DNA of 64,000 nucleotides from Gemmatirosa kalamazoonensis (GTDB lineage: Bacteria; Gemmatimonadota; Gemmatimonadetes; Gemmatimonadales; Gemmatimonadaceae). The translations under genes were made by a program, and so were the position numbers. The stretch is taken from the NCBI RefSeq assembly GCF_000522985.1, contig NZ_CP007128.1, positions 4,572,220 through 4,636,219 on the forward strand. Reading direction: 5' to 3'. This document shows positions 1-11,334 of the stretch, piece after piece (the first letter of the stretch is position 1; every line of letters begins with the position of its first letter). The notes under the pieces were generated by a model. That model was not told the DNA's origin. It saw only the letters and a list, made by a program, of their open reading frames with translations, and ran no database searches.

Positions 1-25
1 CGCCGCTGCCGCGTCGTCCCATCGT

Positions 26-598
26 ATGTATAGTCGTCTCGTCGTCCCCCTCGTCTGCGCCGCCGCGATCGTGTTCGCGTGCGGACCGCGCCCCCATGGC
101 ACCACGGCCGCGACGCCGACCTCCATGATCGGCCGGCTGCGCCTCTCGGGGACCGACGCCGCCCACCCCGCCGCGCCGAGCCACCACGCGCACCGCGCCG
201 GCGACACCACCCGCATCGACGCCGCGCTCGCCGTCGCGCCGACCCCCGACGGAATCCGGCTCGCGCTCGAGGTCGTGAACCTCGACAAGAAGCAGGTCGA
301 GATCGACTTCCCGAACGGCCAGACGCGCGACTTCGTGGTGCTCGACGCCGCGGGACACGAGGTGTGGCGCTGGAGCCGGGGGCGGCTCTTCACCCAGACG
401 GTGCAGAACAAGTTCCTGTCCGGTGGCGATACCGCGGTGTACGCGGAGCACTGGGAGCCGACGCAGCCGGGCGAGTACACCGCCGTCGCCATCCTGCGCA
501 GCGGCAACTTCCCGATCGAGCGCCGCGCCACGTTCGAGGTCCGCCCGTCGAACCTCGTCGCCACCAGCGGCCCGGTCACCGCGAGCCTCGTCCACTAG
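26..598 (+). CDS. BsuPI-domain lipoprotein
   Basis: A 190-residue secreted protein. The N-terminus has a hydrophobic stretch ending in VFAC around residue 19, a plausible though imperfect lipobox, so it is probably a lipoprotein exported across the inner membrane. The region from about residue 70 to 175, with [11 protein letters not shown], a VWRWS segment and a WEP...PGEYT segment, matches the BsuPI intracellular proteinase inhibitor fold (an Ig-like domain). The family name comes from a Bacillus inhibitor; whether this protein inhibits a protease is unknown. The ATG is only 25 bases from the window edge, so its promoter and upstream neighbour are not visible. The MoxR ATPase follows on the same strand after 113 bases. 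Confidence 0.8.
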   Translation: MYSRLVVPLVCAAAIVFACGPRPHGTTAATPTSMIGRLRLSGTDAAHPAAPSHHAHRAGDTTRIDAALAVAPTPDGIRLALEVVNLDKKQVEIDFPNGQTRDFVVLDAAGHEVWRWSRGRLFTQTVQNKFLSGGDTAVYAEHWEPTQPGEYTAVAILRSGNFPIERRATFEVRPSNLVATSGPVTASLVH

Positions 599-711
599 CT
601 CGCGCTCCGCTCAAATACCGCTCGACACGGCGCCGGCGCTCCCCGCCCCGGCGCCCTTCTTTTCTCCCGTGCACGCGGGTTGATTTCGGCCTTCCTCTCA
701 CCAGGACGGCC

Positions 712-1743
712 GTGACGACGAACGCCCAGCCCACCTCCCGCGACGGCGGGGGCCGCGACGCCGCTGGCGCGCGGGACGTGGAGCTCCTCCGCGAGCTCGC
801 CGCGGCCCGCTCCGCGCTCACCGCGCAGATCGCCCGTCGCGTCGTCGGGCAGCACGAGATCGTCGACAACCTCGTCGCCGCGCTCCTCGCCGGCGGCCAC
901 GTCGTCCTCGTCGGCGTCCCCGGGCTGGCGAAGACGCTGCTCGTGCAGACGGTGGCGCAGGCGCTCGACCTCGCGTTCTCGCGCGTGCAGTTCACCCCCG
1001 ACCTCATGCCGAGCGACATCACCGGCACCGAGCTGCTCGAGGAGGACCATGCCACGGGGCACCGGGCGTTCCGGTTCGTGAAGGGGCCGATCTTCGGCAA
1101 CATCGTGCTCGCCGACGAGATCAATCGCGCCCCGCCGAAGACCCAGGCGGCGCTCCTCCAGGCGATGCAGGAGCACGCCGTCACGGCCGCCGGGACGACG
1201 CACCACCTGCCGGAGCCGTTCTTCGTGCTCGCGACGCAGAACCCGATCGAGCAGGAGGGGACGTATCCCCTGCCCGAGGCGCAGCTCGACCGGTTCATGT
1301 TCGAGCTGCGGGTGGGCTACCCGTCGCGCGACGAGGAGGAGCAGATCGTCGCCATGACGACGAGCGACCGCCACGCCGAGCCGGCGCCGGTGCTCGGCGC
1401 CGCGCGGCTGAGCGAGCTGCAGCGGCTCGTCCGGCGCCTGCCGGCCCCGCCGACGGTCGTGAAATACGCCGTCCGGCTCGCCCGCTCCACCCGGCCCGAC
1501 GACGCCGACGCGACCCCGCTGGTGAAGAAGTACGTCAGCTGGGGCGGCGGCCCGCGCGCGTCGCAGTACCTGATCCTCGGTGCGAAGGCGCGCGCGGCGC
1601 TCGACGGTCGTCCGGTGCCAGACCTGGACGATGTGCGCGCCGTGGCGCTCCCGGTGCTGCGGCATCGGCTGGTCCTGAACTTCCAGGCCGAGGCGGACGG
1701 CGTGGGCGTGGAGCAGCTCATCGACCTGCGGGAGCGAGCTTAG
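712..1743 (+). CDS. MoxR-family AAA+ ATPase
   Basis: A 343-residue MoxR-type AAA+ ATPase. Walker A GVPGLAKT lies at about residues 68-75, Walker B LADEINR at about 133-139, and the ATQNP sensor with the following [10 protein letters not shown] segment at about 174-191, all typical of the family. MoxR proteins act as chaperones that activate partner proteins, often von Willebrand factor A-domain proteins. The frame stays open far upstream, but the GTG at 712 is preceded by AGGA and begins just before the conserved region, so it is preferred. No VWA or DUF58 gene adjoins it, so its client is not evident from context. Confidence 0.9.
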   Translation: MTTNAQPTSRDGGGRDAAGARDVELLRELAAARSALTAQIARRVVGQHEIVDNLVAALLAGGHVVLVGVPGLAKTLLVQTVAQALDLAFSRVQFTPDLMPSDITGTELLEEDHATGHRAFRFVKGPIFGNIVLADEINRAPPKTQAALLQAMQEHAVTAAGTTHHLPEPFFVLATQNPIEQEGTYPLPEAQLDRFMFELRVGYPSRDEEEQIVAMTTSDRHAEPAPVLGAARLSELQRLVRRLPAPPTVVKYAVRLARSTRPDDADATPLVKKYVSWGGGPRASQYLILGAKARAALDGRPVPDLDDVRAVALPVLRHRLVLNFQAEADGVGVEQLIDLRERA

Positions 1744-1746
1744 CCT

Positions 1747-1757
1747 TTACCCGGTAA
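1747..1757. terminator. short palindrome after the MoxR stop codon
   Basis: TTACC-C-GGTAA is a perfect 5-base-arm palindrome starting three bases after the moxR stop codon, with a partly matched outer CC/GG. There is no T-tract. It may be a weak terminator or a protein site; the stem is too short for confidence. Confidence 0.25.
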
Positions 1758-1899
1758 GGGGCGCGTCTTTCTGACGCATCGCCAACGTCACAGATTGACG
1801 CTGTGGTGACGGACATGCGGACTCTTCGTTGCGTGATCGCCGGGCCGACGGGGGCCCGGCGGCGCGCACGATGAGCCGAAGTCCCGGCGAGGACGCCCC

Positions 1900-4800
1900 A
1901 TGATCCGGCTGCGTACGCTCGGCGAGTGCATCATCGAGGTCGACGGCGAGCACTACACGCCCGACTCGGACCAGCTGTTCGCCGCCCTGGTCTATCTCAC
2001 GACCGAGCGTGGGCGGCACCTGCCGCGCCAGGCGCTGGCCGAGCTGCTGTGGCCCCACCACGATGCGACGCGGGGCCGCCACTGCCTGCGGCAGCTCCTG
2101 TATCGGCTCCGCATCGGCGGCGCCCCGGTGGAGGGGGGCCGGGAGACGCTCATGCTCCCCGAGTCGCTCGTCGCGCCGACGTTCAGCGCCGCGCCGGCGG
2201 CCGAGCGGCTGGTGGCGGAGCGGATGGCCGGGACGCTCACGATCGGGCCGGTCCTTCCCGGCTACGAGCCCCACTTCTCTGGACGGTTCGCGGAGTGGCT
2301 CGACAAGGCGCGGGCGGCGATGGAGGCGCGCGTGCGGCGCGTGCTGCTCGAGGTCGCGCACGCGCACCGCCTGCGCGGCGAGTGGGGCGAGGTGGACGCG
2401 CTCGCGCGCGACGTCCTGCTGCTCGATCCGCTGAACGAGGAGGCGACGCTGGCGCGCGCCGAAGCGACGGCGATGGAGGGCGCGAAGAACGAGGCGATCG
2501 AGATCCTCGACCGGTTCGTGGCGGAGCTGGGTCCCGAGCGCTCGCAGCTGCATCTCCCGGCGACGGTGCTCCGGCGGCGCATCGCCGAGCGGTTCCCGTC
2601 GCGCCGCTACGGCGGCCCGTCGGAGCGCTGCTTCGTCGGCCGCGCGGCGATCATGCAGACGCTGTCCACGGCGATGCTACGCGCCCGCAACGGCGAGGGG
2701 AGCGGCGTGCTCCTCACGGGCGCCCCGGGGATCGGCAAGACGCGACTGGTCCACGAGCTCACGAAGGTCGCCTCGATGCAAGGCGTCCGTGTGGTGCGCG
2801 CGACGACGGTGGAGTCGGACGCCGAGCGTCCGCTGTCCGCCTTCTCGGAAGCGGTGCCGCAGCTCCGCGCGCTCCCCGGCGCGATCGGCGTCGCGCCCGA
2901 CTCCCTCGCCTTCCTCGACCGCCTAACGGAGGTTCACCCGGCGGGCGGCGTGCAGCCCGACGACATCAGCGACCCGCGGTGGATCGCGTCGCGGATCCGG
3001 CAGTCGATCGTGGATCTCTGCGACGCGGTGACGGGGGAGGCGACGGTGCTGCTGGTGATCGAGGACGTGCACTGGCTCGACGCGTCGTCGTGGGCGGTGA
3101 TCGCGTCGCTCCTCGAGTGGCTGCCGAAGAAGCGGCTGCTGATGCTCCTCACGTCGCGCGGCCCGCACCCGACGCCGGTGACGCCGCAGCGGTGCGTGGA
3201 GCAGCTGGCGGTGCATCCGGTGCTCGCGCTCACGCCCGAGGCGGCGTCGGCGTACGCGCGCGAGATCGTGAAGGATCACGGCGGGTCGTTAGGCGAGGAC
3301 GCGCTCGCGTGGTGCGTGTCGGTCGGCGAGGGGAATCCGCTGTTCCTGCGGGAGCTCGTGGTGCACCGGTTGGAAGGCGGAGCGGAGGGAACGATGCCGC
3401 CGTCGTTGCAGGGATTGTTGGACGCGAGACTGGCTCGACTCAGTCCGACGGCGAGGCGAGTACTTGAGTCAGCATCCATTCTCGGCGAGTTCGCGATGAT
3501 GGAGCACTTGCGCACGGTCCTGGAGCTACCGTCGCATGCTTTCGCGGGCGCGCTGGACGAACTGACCGCCGCATTGCTCCTGGATGACGAGTCAACGGTC
3601 GTTGCTCCACGCCATGAACTCATCCGACGTCGAGTACTGGACACTACTTCGCGAGCAGTACGGCGACTTCTTCATGGGCGTGCCGCCGCATGCCTCTCGG
3701 ATACTAAGTCCCAGCATCCGACTGCCGAGCGCCTCCTCGCTGCCGCTACACACTGGCGCGCTGCACAAGAGGCAGATCGTGCAGTCGACACACTCATGGA
3801 TGCCGCTGGAGCCGTGGAGCGCCTCGGGGCGATTCCCGATAGCATCAGGCTCCTAGAGGGAGCACTCGAATTCGATCCATCTGAGTCGAAGCGGACAAGC
3901 ATTCTGCGTAGAACACTTCGATGCCTTTCGCTAAGTGCCTCGTGGGAAAGAGCCAAGCTCGTCGGAGCCGAACTTGCAACCTTGCGCGCGGCCACACTCG
4001 ACCCTGAGGCCTCCGCTGGCGACGCACTACTGAGGATAAACGCGGAATTCCGAAGCGGCGCCGACACACTACCCCTGCTCGACGAGTTGTACGCCGTCGC
4101 GGCCGATCCGCAATTCTCACCCGGCACACGAGTCCAGGCAGCCAGGTTGGGTCTCGTTCTCGCAACGAATAGCGGGCGCGGCGAGGCTACTGCGCGCTTC
4201 TGGGAGGTCACGGCGGATGCGCGGACCAGTCCGACACTCGACCCGCTGGAACGGCTTAACCTGGAAATGATCTTCGAGGCCGACCACGGAGACCCTCGGA
4301 AGGCCCTGGAGCACGCTGAGGCGCTTCGAATACTGGCCGCCGAGGAGTCCGATCCTCTGAAGAGACTAGGCGCCTTGCAAAATGTCGCGCAGGCCTATGT
4401 CCTCGTCGGGATGGGAACGCAAGCTGTGCCGTATCTCGAGGCCGCACTGCGCGCCGCGCGCGAAGCGGGCAGCGTTCACTTCGAGGTGCTCGCCGTACAT
4501 ACGCTATTCGAAGTCCACCTGCTAGAGCGAGACAAGTCGCGGGCACAGTACTGGCTCGAGTGCTTCCAGCAACGAATATCGACGTTCCCGCAGCATGTCT
4601 ATCGTACACCGCTACTGGAGTCCAACGCGCGCCTCGCGTTACTGGAGGGACGCTGTGACCGAGCGTTCCGCGCAGCCTTTGAGTTGTACGAATCCGTTCG
4701 CTCCGAACCGTTTCCGCTTCTCTGGATCCTCAGTGGAGCAATAACGACGCTCGTAGAGGTGCTGCTCAACTGCAGCGACGAGACGGTTGATCCTGCCCTG

Positions 4801-4995
4801 ATCCGCGAGCTTGAACGCGTCCACGTGTCATTACGATCCCAGCCCATGCAAGACCGGACTGCTGCCGTGCTGGCACTTGCGCTAGAAAGGAGCGGTCGTG
4901 CAGACGACGCGGCTCGCATCATCGGTGACTATGTGCGCGAGTTCCGGCGCTCGCTCGCAGCGTGGACGTCGCCTGCCTCCCTCATCCGCGGATAG
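1900..4995 (+). CDS. BTAD-type regulator with AAA+ ATPase and TPR-like C-terminus
   Basis: A 1031-residue regulator. Residues 1-100 resemble the OmpR-type winged helix of SARP activators (LLWPHHD...RHCLRQLLYRLR), followed by the helical bacterial transcriptional activator domain to about 230. An ATPase module begins with FVGR, with Walker A GAPGIGKT at about 274-281 and a Walker B-like LLVIEDVHWLD near 385. The remainder is helical and alanine/leucine rich, consistent with TPR-like repeats. Such proteins are large ATP-dependent transcription factors responding to unknown signals. The first roughly 500 codons have the extreme GC bias of the chromosome. From about 3400 the third-position bias relaxes and rare codons such as ATA and AGA appear, so the gene looks chimeric. 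The neighbouring HD-GYP gene is convergent. Confidence 0.85.
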   Translation: MIRLRTLGECIIEVDGEHYTPDSDQLFAALVYLTTERGRHLPRQALAELLWPHHDATRGRHCLRQLLYRLRIGGAPVEGGRETLMLPESLVAPTFSAAPAAERLVAERMAGTLTIGPVLPGYEPHFSGRFAEWLDKARAAMEARVRRVLLEVAHAHRLRGEWGEVDALARDVLLLDPLNEEATLARAEATAMEGAKNEAIEILDRFVAELGPERSQLHLPATVLRRRIAERFPSRRYGGPSERCFVGRAAIMQTLSTAMLRARNGEGSGVLLTGAPGIGKTRLVHELTKVASMQGVRVVRATTVESDAERPLSAFSEAVPQLRALPGAIGVAPDSLAFLDRLTEVHPAGGVQPDDISDPRWIASRIRQSIVDLCDAVTGEATVLLVIEDVHWLDASSWAVIASLLEWLPKKRLLMLLTSRGPHPTPVTPQRCVEQLAVHPVLALTPEAASAYAREIVKDHGGSLGEDALAWCVSVGEGNPLFLRELVVHRLEGGAEGTMPPSLQGLLDARLARLSPTARRVLESASILGEFAMMEHLRTVLELPSHAFAGALDELTAALLLDDESTVVAPRHELIRRRVLDTTSRAVRRLLHGRAAACLSDTKSQHPTAERLLAAATHWRAAQEADRAVDTLMDAAGAVERLGAIPDSIRLLEGALEFDPSESKRTSILRRTLRCLSLSASWERAKLVGAELATLRAATLDPEASAGDALLRINAEFRSGADTLPLLDELYAVAADPQFSPGTRVQAARLGLVLATNSGRGEATARFWEVTADARTSPTLDPLERLNLEMIFEADHGDPRKALEHAEALRILAAEESDPLKRLGALQNVAQAYVLVGMGTQAVPYLEAALRAAREAGSVHFEVLAVHTLFEVHLLERDKSRAQYWLECFQQRISTFPQHVYRTPLLESNARLALLEGRCDRAFRAAFELYESVRSEPFPLLWILSGAITTLVEVLLNCSDETVDPALIRELERVHVSLRSQPMQDRTAAVLALALERSGRADDAARIIGDYVREFRRSLAAWTSPASLIRG

Positions 4996-5114
4996 CGCGG
5001 CGACACACGATTCAACATCGATGCGACGGATTGGCCTTGGGGCAACAACAAAGACGAGCCCCAGCCAGGGTGGCTGGAGCTACTGATCACAGCGGCGTAC
5101 GGGAGTAACCGGCC

Positions 5115-6443
5115 TTACGCGACGACTTTCTCAGGAGCCGGGTTGGAATCGGACACCAGCTTCAACTCATACCGAGTGGCATTGTCGCTCTCCATCGGCG
5201 CGAACAGCGCGTCCCAGTACGGGCCGGCTAACAGCTTGCCAACGATTGCTGGATCGAACTGCGTGCCAGCGCAGCGCTCAACTTCCTTACGTACCTCCTC
5301 AACACTCAGCCCGCGGCGGTACGAGCGGTCAGACGTCATGGCGTCGATCGTGTCGGCGATTGCCATTACACGCGCCATGAGAGGAATGCTCTCTCCTCGC
5401 AGACCATCAGGATAGCCAGCACCATCCCAGCGCTCGTGGTGGTGACGCACCGCCGGCAGGACATCGTGCAATTGCGAGACGTTGCGCACTAGGTTCTCGC
5501 CGTCGACCGGATGCTCCTTCATCAGGATCCACTCGTCGCGAGTGAGGCGGTCGGGCTTGCTCAGTATTGGTGCGTACTTCTCATGGATCTTGCCTACATC
5601 GTGGAGGAGCCCTGCAACGCGGATGCGCTCTACCTCTCGGTGGCTCAAGCCGATGGCACGTGCGATCTCGACGCTCATTCTCGAGACTCGGCGTGAATGC
5701 CCCGAGGTGTAGGGGTCTCGAGCCTCGATGGCGCTCACCATGAGCTCCAGCATCTCGTGCGACACGCGCTGAAGCGCCCGATTCGTCTGATAAAGCCTAT
5801 TGATCCAAATTAGCGTCGTACAACCGACGATCGTCCAGCCGATCGGGTACTTGACCGCTGTATAGGCGATGACGGCTGTAAATGGGCTTACCAGTACATC
5901 GTCTATGATGGTCTTGCCGGTCACCGCGCGCCATGTGCGGCCGAGCGGCTGACCGCTCGACAGGGCGATTACGCCAGAGGTGACACCACTGCTCGTAAGG
6001 TTGTGAGCGACAAGCAGCGCGATAACGGAGACGACCGGAATTCGATCGTGACCGGCCCAACCGCTTCCCCCCGTCGCACGGAACGCGATGATCGAGACCG
6101 CGTTCGCCAGCGCTAACGACGTCGAGTTGAAGAGCGTCTTATGAAGTGGAGCGCGTCGCCGAATCTCAAGGGCAAAGACGGTAACACAGACGATAAGTGG
6201 AACCGTCCAATTAGCCACTGCGAACGCGGCGGCCGGGAACAGCAGGAAACCAACGCTAGCGCGCGTACCCTTCTGATCTAATTCATACGTGAGGCTTCCG
6301 TACAGCCAGCCGATGGCGCAGAGAATCCCTGCGATCGCCGCGGACTCCACGGTCGCCTCTGGCCCCCAAGCATATAAGGCCGTCACAGCGAGCGCTGCGA
6401 GGGCCATGATGCTGCAGATGTAGACTCGCACTCGTGTCTGCAT
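5115..6443 (-). CDS. Membrane-anchored HD-GYP domain protein (probable c-di-GMP phosphodiesterase)
   Basis: A 442-residue protein with several hydrophobic segments in the first 215 residues, probably a membrane sensor region, followed by an HD-GYP domain. The HDVGK motif is at residues 281-285, HHHERWDGAGYPDG at about 334-347 (GYP at 343-345), and AIADTIDAMTSDRSYR at about 361-376. HD-GYP enzymes hydrolyse cyclic di-GMP, so it may affect motility, adhesion or biofilm formation. Base composition is lower in GC than neighbouring genes, like the 3' half of the BTAD gene. No purine-rich ribosome site precedes the ATG; instead the leader carries an anti-Shine-Dalgarno-like sequence. The start is therefore less certain than the function. 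Confidence 0.9.
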   Translation of the reverse strand: MQTRVRVYICSIMALAALAVTALYAWGPEATVESAAIAGILCAIGWLYGSLTYELDQKGTRASVGFLLFPAAAFAVANWTVPLIVCVTVFALEIRRRAPLHKTLFNSTSLALANAVSIIAFRATGGSGWAGHDRIPVVSVIALLVAHNLTSSGVTSGVIALSSGQPLGRTWRAVTGKTIIDDVLVSPFTAVIAYTAVKYPIGWTIVGCTTLIWINRLYQTNRALQRVSHEMLELMVSAIEARDPYTSGHSRRVSRMSVEIARAIGLSHREVERIRVAGLLHDVGKIHEKYAPILSKPDRLTRDEWILMKEHPVDGENLVRNVSQLHDVLPAVRHHHERWDGAGYPDGLRGESIPLMARVMAIADTIDAMTSDRSYRRGLSVEEVRKEVERCAGTQFDPAIVGKLLAGPYWDALFAPMESDNATRYELKLVSDSNPAPEKVVA

Positions 6444-6456
6444 CAGTCAGGGGAGG

Positions 6457-6468
6457 AGGAGGTGATCC
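6457..6468 (-). promoter_or_regulatory. anti-Shine-Dalgarno-like sequence in the HD-GYP leader
   Basis: On the minus strand these 12 bases read GGATCACCTCCT, identical to the conserved 3' end of bacterial 16S rRNA. They lie 14 bases upstream of the HD-GYP start codon, where a Shine-Dalgarno sequence would be expected. In the mRNA the element could pair with a nearby purine-rich site and block translation. Read on the plus strand it is a perfect extended ribosome site, but no start codon follows at a usable distance. Chance is possible. Confidence 0.3.
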
Positions 6469-6489
6469 CCCCGGCCTCCGATCCCTAGG

Positions 6490-6552
6490 TCACCACCAAA
6501 TCACGCCGCCAACAGTCGCGATGCCGTCCAGAATCGTGAGAATCAGGTCCAT
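6490..6552 (-). CDS. possible 20-residue hydrophobic leader peptide
   Basis: ATG at 6552 opens a 20-codon frame ending in TGA at 6490, beginning MDLILTILDG and ending GGVIWW. GAGGA lies 7 bases upstream of the ATG, better than the site of the larger downstream gene. The peptide is almost wholly hydrophobic with two Asp residues and a terminal Trp pair. It lies 46 bases upstream of the HD-GYP start on the same strand, so it would be on the same transcript. It could be a leader peptide, a small membrane or toxin peptide, or a signal peptide. Comparative data are needed to call it a gene. Confidence 0.35.
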   Translation of the reverse strand: MDLILTILDGIATVGGVIWW

Positions 6553-6581
6553 GGGAGTGTCCTCGCCAGTGAAAGTACAAC

Positions 6582-6596
6582 GTGTGAACTGCACAC
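6582..6596. promoter_or_regulatory. GTGTG-N5-CACAC palindrome upstream of the leader peptide
   Basis: A perfect palindrome with 5-base arms and a 5-base spacer lies 29 bases upstream of the small ORF start on the minus strand. It resembles a dimeric regulator site. No clear -35/-10 pair could be assigned with confidence next to it. Confidence 0.3.
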
Positions 6597-6982
6597 ATTT
6601 TCACGGCTCGGCTCCGCTCTACTGCCGAATCTGATTCCGCTTCGCTCTAGTACAGACTAGGTGTCGTGCTGCCTACTGGTCCTGCAATGTGGTCGCGCGG
6701 GTTTCATCCCGACGCGACCGATCGACAGCATTCGCGCAAGCGGTGTAGCAAAATGGAGTGGCTAGGTCTCTTTGGCTCGGGGGGCTCGCCGCATCGACTG
6801 CCTGCGGCGAGATGTTCTCCTGTAGGTTAGGCGTTTGGAACGTGCTATCGGTGTCGGGGATCCTCCGCCCGGCGCGTGAGGCGCCCACGAAGCATCACGG
6901 GTGAGTCTCGGTTGTTAGGCACCCCGCCTGAAGCGGCGTGACGAAGAAGTGTGACGATCGGCCGGTCGGCCGGCGCGTACGC
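6597..6982. other. non-coding, lower-GC stretch
   Basis: This stretch lies between the leader peptide region and the 3' end of the next minus-strand gene. It has relaxed composition compared with flanking genes and contains one GTTAGGC motif near 6915. A 71-codon minus-strand frame at 6673-6888 has no family features and no ribosome site, so it is not called. I see no tRNA, riboswitch consensus or mobile-element end here. Confidence 0.4.
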
Positions 6983-7705
6983 TCAGCGCCCGCGGCCCAC
7001 CCAGCGGTTCGTCGCGTCCAGCACCGCCAGCGCCGCCGCGGTCTCCACGTTGTCGCGCACCTCGCAGCTGCCCGTCAGCAGCGCCGCGCCGCGGCCCTGC
7101 CGCGCCGTCACGCCGACGAACACGAACTCGCGCCCGAACGCCGCGATCACCTGCGACCCTTCCAGCGCCAGCCCCACGGCGTCCGGCGAGAACTGGCTCA
7201 GCGCGGCCAGCGTCGCGCGCGCCGCGATCTCCTCGGTGTGCGACCGCGCGCCCGTCGGCGCCTCGGCCTCCGCCTCCACCGTCTCGCTGCCGCGGCGCAA
7301 CGCCACGCGGCACCACGCGGTCTTCGACGAGCGGCGCACCTCCACGTCGTCGAACGTCACGCGGCGCTCCGCGGGCGCCGCCGTCGGCAGCGGAGAGATC
7401 GTCGCCGTCGGCCGCGGCGTCGGCCGCTGGCGCGCCCCCTCGCTCGTCGTCGCGACCGAGATCTTCCGATGGTCGACGCGCACACCGAACTGCGCGAGCA
7501 GCGCGCTCTCCACGTTGCGCACGGTCTGCTTCGCCGGCACGTCCATCCCCGTCAGCACGTGGATGTCGCTCACGCCGCCGCCGTCGACTTCGACGATGCG
7601 GGCCGAGATGACGCCGGGAAGGCTCGCGATCAGCGCCTCGGCCTCGGCGACGGGCAGGGCCGTCGGCTGCGAGGGGCGAACGATCGTGCTCGATGGATGC
7701 GACAC
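6983..7705 (-). CDS. uncharacterised conserved protein
   Basis: A 240-residue protein from a GTG start. The N-terminal half contains LIASLPGVISARIV, IHVLTG and QTVRNVESALLAQFGV followed by DHRKISVA, a pattern I associate with widely distributed uncharacterised proteins. The C-terminal half, from about residue 130 (RVTFDDVEVRRSS... SHTEEIAARATLAALSQF), is a compact alpha/beta segment separated by a proline- and alanine-rich linker. No catalytic residues are obvious. It has no signal peptide and is probably cytoplasmic. It is followed downstream by non-coding DNA and preceded, 221 bases away, by the end of the sigma-54 activator gene. No function is assigned. Confidence 0.6.
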   Translation of the reverse strand: MSHPSSTIVRPSQPTALPVAEAEALIASLPGVISARIVEVDGGGVSDIHVLTGMDVPAKQTVRNVESALLAQFGVRVDHRKISVATTSEGARQRPTPRPTATISPLPTAAPAERRVTFDDVEVRRSSKTAWCRVALRRGSETVEAEAEAPTGARSHTEEIAARATLAALSQFSPDAVGLALEGSQVIAAFGREFVFVGVTARQGRGAALLTGSCEVRDNVETAAALAVLDATNRWVGRGR

Positions 7706-7926
7706 GGCGGGTGCGGGCGTGGGGAAGCGGGGGCCAGCGCGGAGCGCGGGTCGGGTGGCGTACCCCGGGGATGTCGCTGGGGAGCGTCAGCCGGAGACGG
7801 CGCGACGCGAGAGGCGGGAGACTGCGTGCTGCGAGGGGGGAACTACGAGAAGGGGACGAACTACCGGTGAATTGTGCCGGGTGCGGCAGAGCTTAGCAAC
7901 CCGCGAAGTCCTCATTCACGGAATCG

Positions 7927-9548
<1,622 letters not shown>

Positions 9549-9552
<4 letters not shown>

Positions 9553-10052
9553 GTCCCTTCCCTCCGCGGGGCCGAATGGTCGGTCACACGCCCGCGCAGC
9601 ACGTCGCACGCGTGGTCGACGATGGGGTCGAGCGCGGCGAGTCCGTCGCGCACGCCGCCGGGAGAGCCGGGGAGGTTCACGACGAGCGCCCGCCGCCGCA
9701 CGCCGGCGAGGCCGCGGGACAGCGCGGCGCGCGGGAACGACGCGCCCGCGGTCCACCGGATCCGCTCGGCGATGCCGGGCGCCTCGCGCTCCAGCACCGT
9801 GCGCGTCGCTTCCGGCGTGACGTCGCGCGGGGCGAGGCCGGTGCCGCCGGTGGTCAGCACGAGCTCCGCGACGTCGGCGTCGCACCACTCGGCGAGCTGG
9901 CGCGCGATGCGCTCGGCGTCGTCGGGGACGAGCGCGCGCGCCGCCACGTCGTCGCCGCGCCGCTGTGCCCACGCCACGATCTCGGCGCCCGACGTGTCCG
10001 CGCGCTCGCCGCGCGCCCCTGCATCCGAGATGGTGAGAATCGCTACGCGCAC
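9549..10052 (-). CDS. mogA: MogA/MoaB-family molybdopterin adenylyltransferase
   Basis: A 167-residue protein of the MogA/MoaB family. It starts with [10 protein letters not shown], contains [16 protein letters not shown] (the MPT-binding GGTG loop) around residues 65-80, and NLPGSPGG near 125. MogA adenylylates molybdopterin before molybdenum insertion; MoaB homologues can have the same activity, and the two cannot be separated from sequence alone. No other molybdenum cofactor gene is in the window. It lies 10 bases downstream of gcvT and overlaps the sigma-54 activator by 4 bases, so the three are probably co-transcribed. Confidence 0.85.
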
Positions 10053-10062
10053 ACCCCGCCCT

Positions 10063-11175
<1,113 letters not shown>

Positions 11176-11242
11176 CGGGTGATGCTCCGGTCGAGTGAGG
11201 GAGGACCGGGAATATGCCGGGGTGGCAGGACGCTTGGAAGGC

Positions 11243-11334
11243 CTCCGCGCCACGCTCCACGCTCCCCGCTCCGCGCTCACCATGTGCCGCCAACTGGCCG
11301 AGCGTGGAGCGTGGAGCGGAGAGCGTGGAGGAGC
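11243..11334. repeat. iterated-unit inverted repeat, GTGGAGC class
   Basis: Left arm 11243-11279 and right arm 11300-11333 are imperfect reverse complements built from iterations of CACGCTC / GAGCGTG. The element ends one base before the stop codon of the upstream minus-strand gene and could form a long 3' hairpin. The same unit forms the larger element at 22520-22678. Confidence 0.7.

Noticed and set aside
6673-6888. 71-codon minus-strand ORF
   Set aside because: No ribosome site, no recognisable features and unrelated composition; left as non-coding.
11176-11242. Glycine riboswitch upstream of gcvT
   Set aside because: The leader is short and lacks the conserved glycine aptamer core; it mainly holds the inverted repeat.
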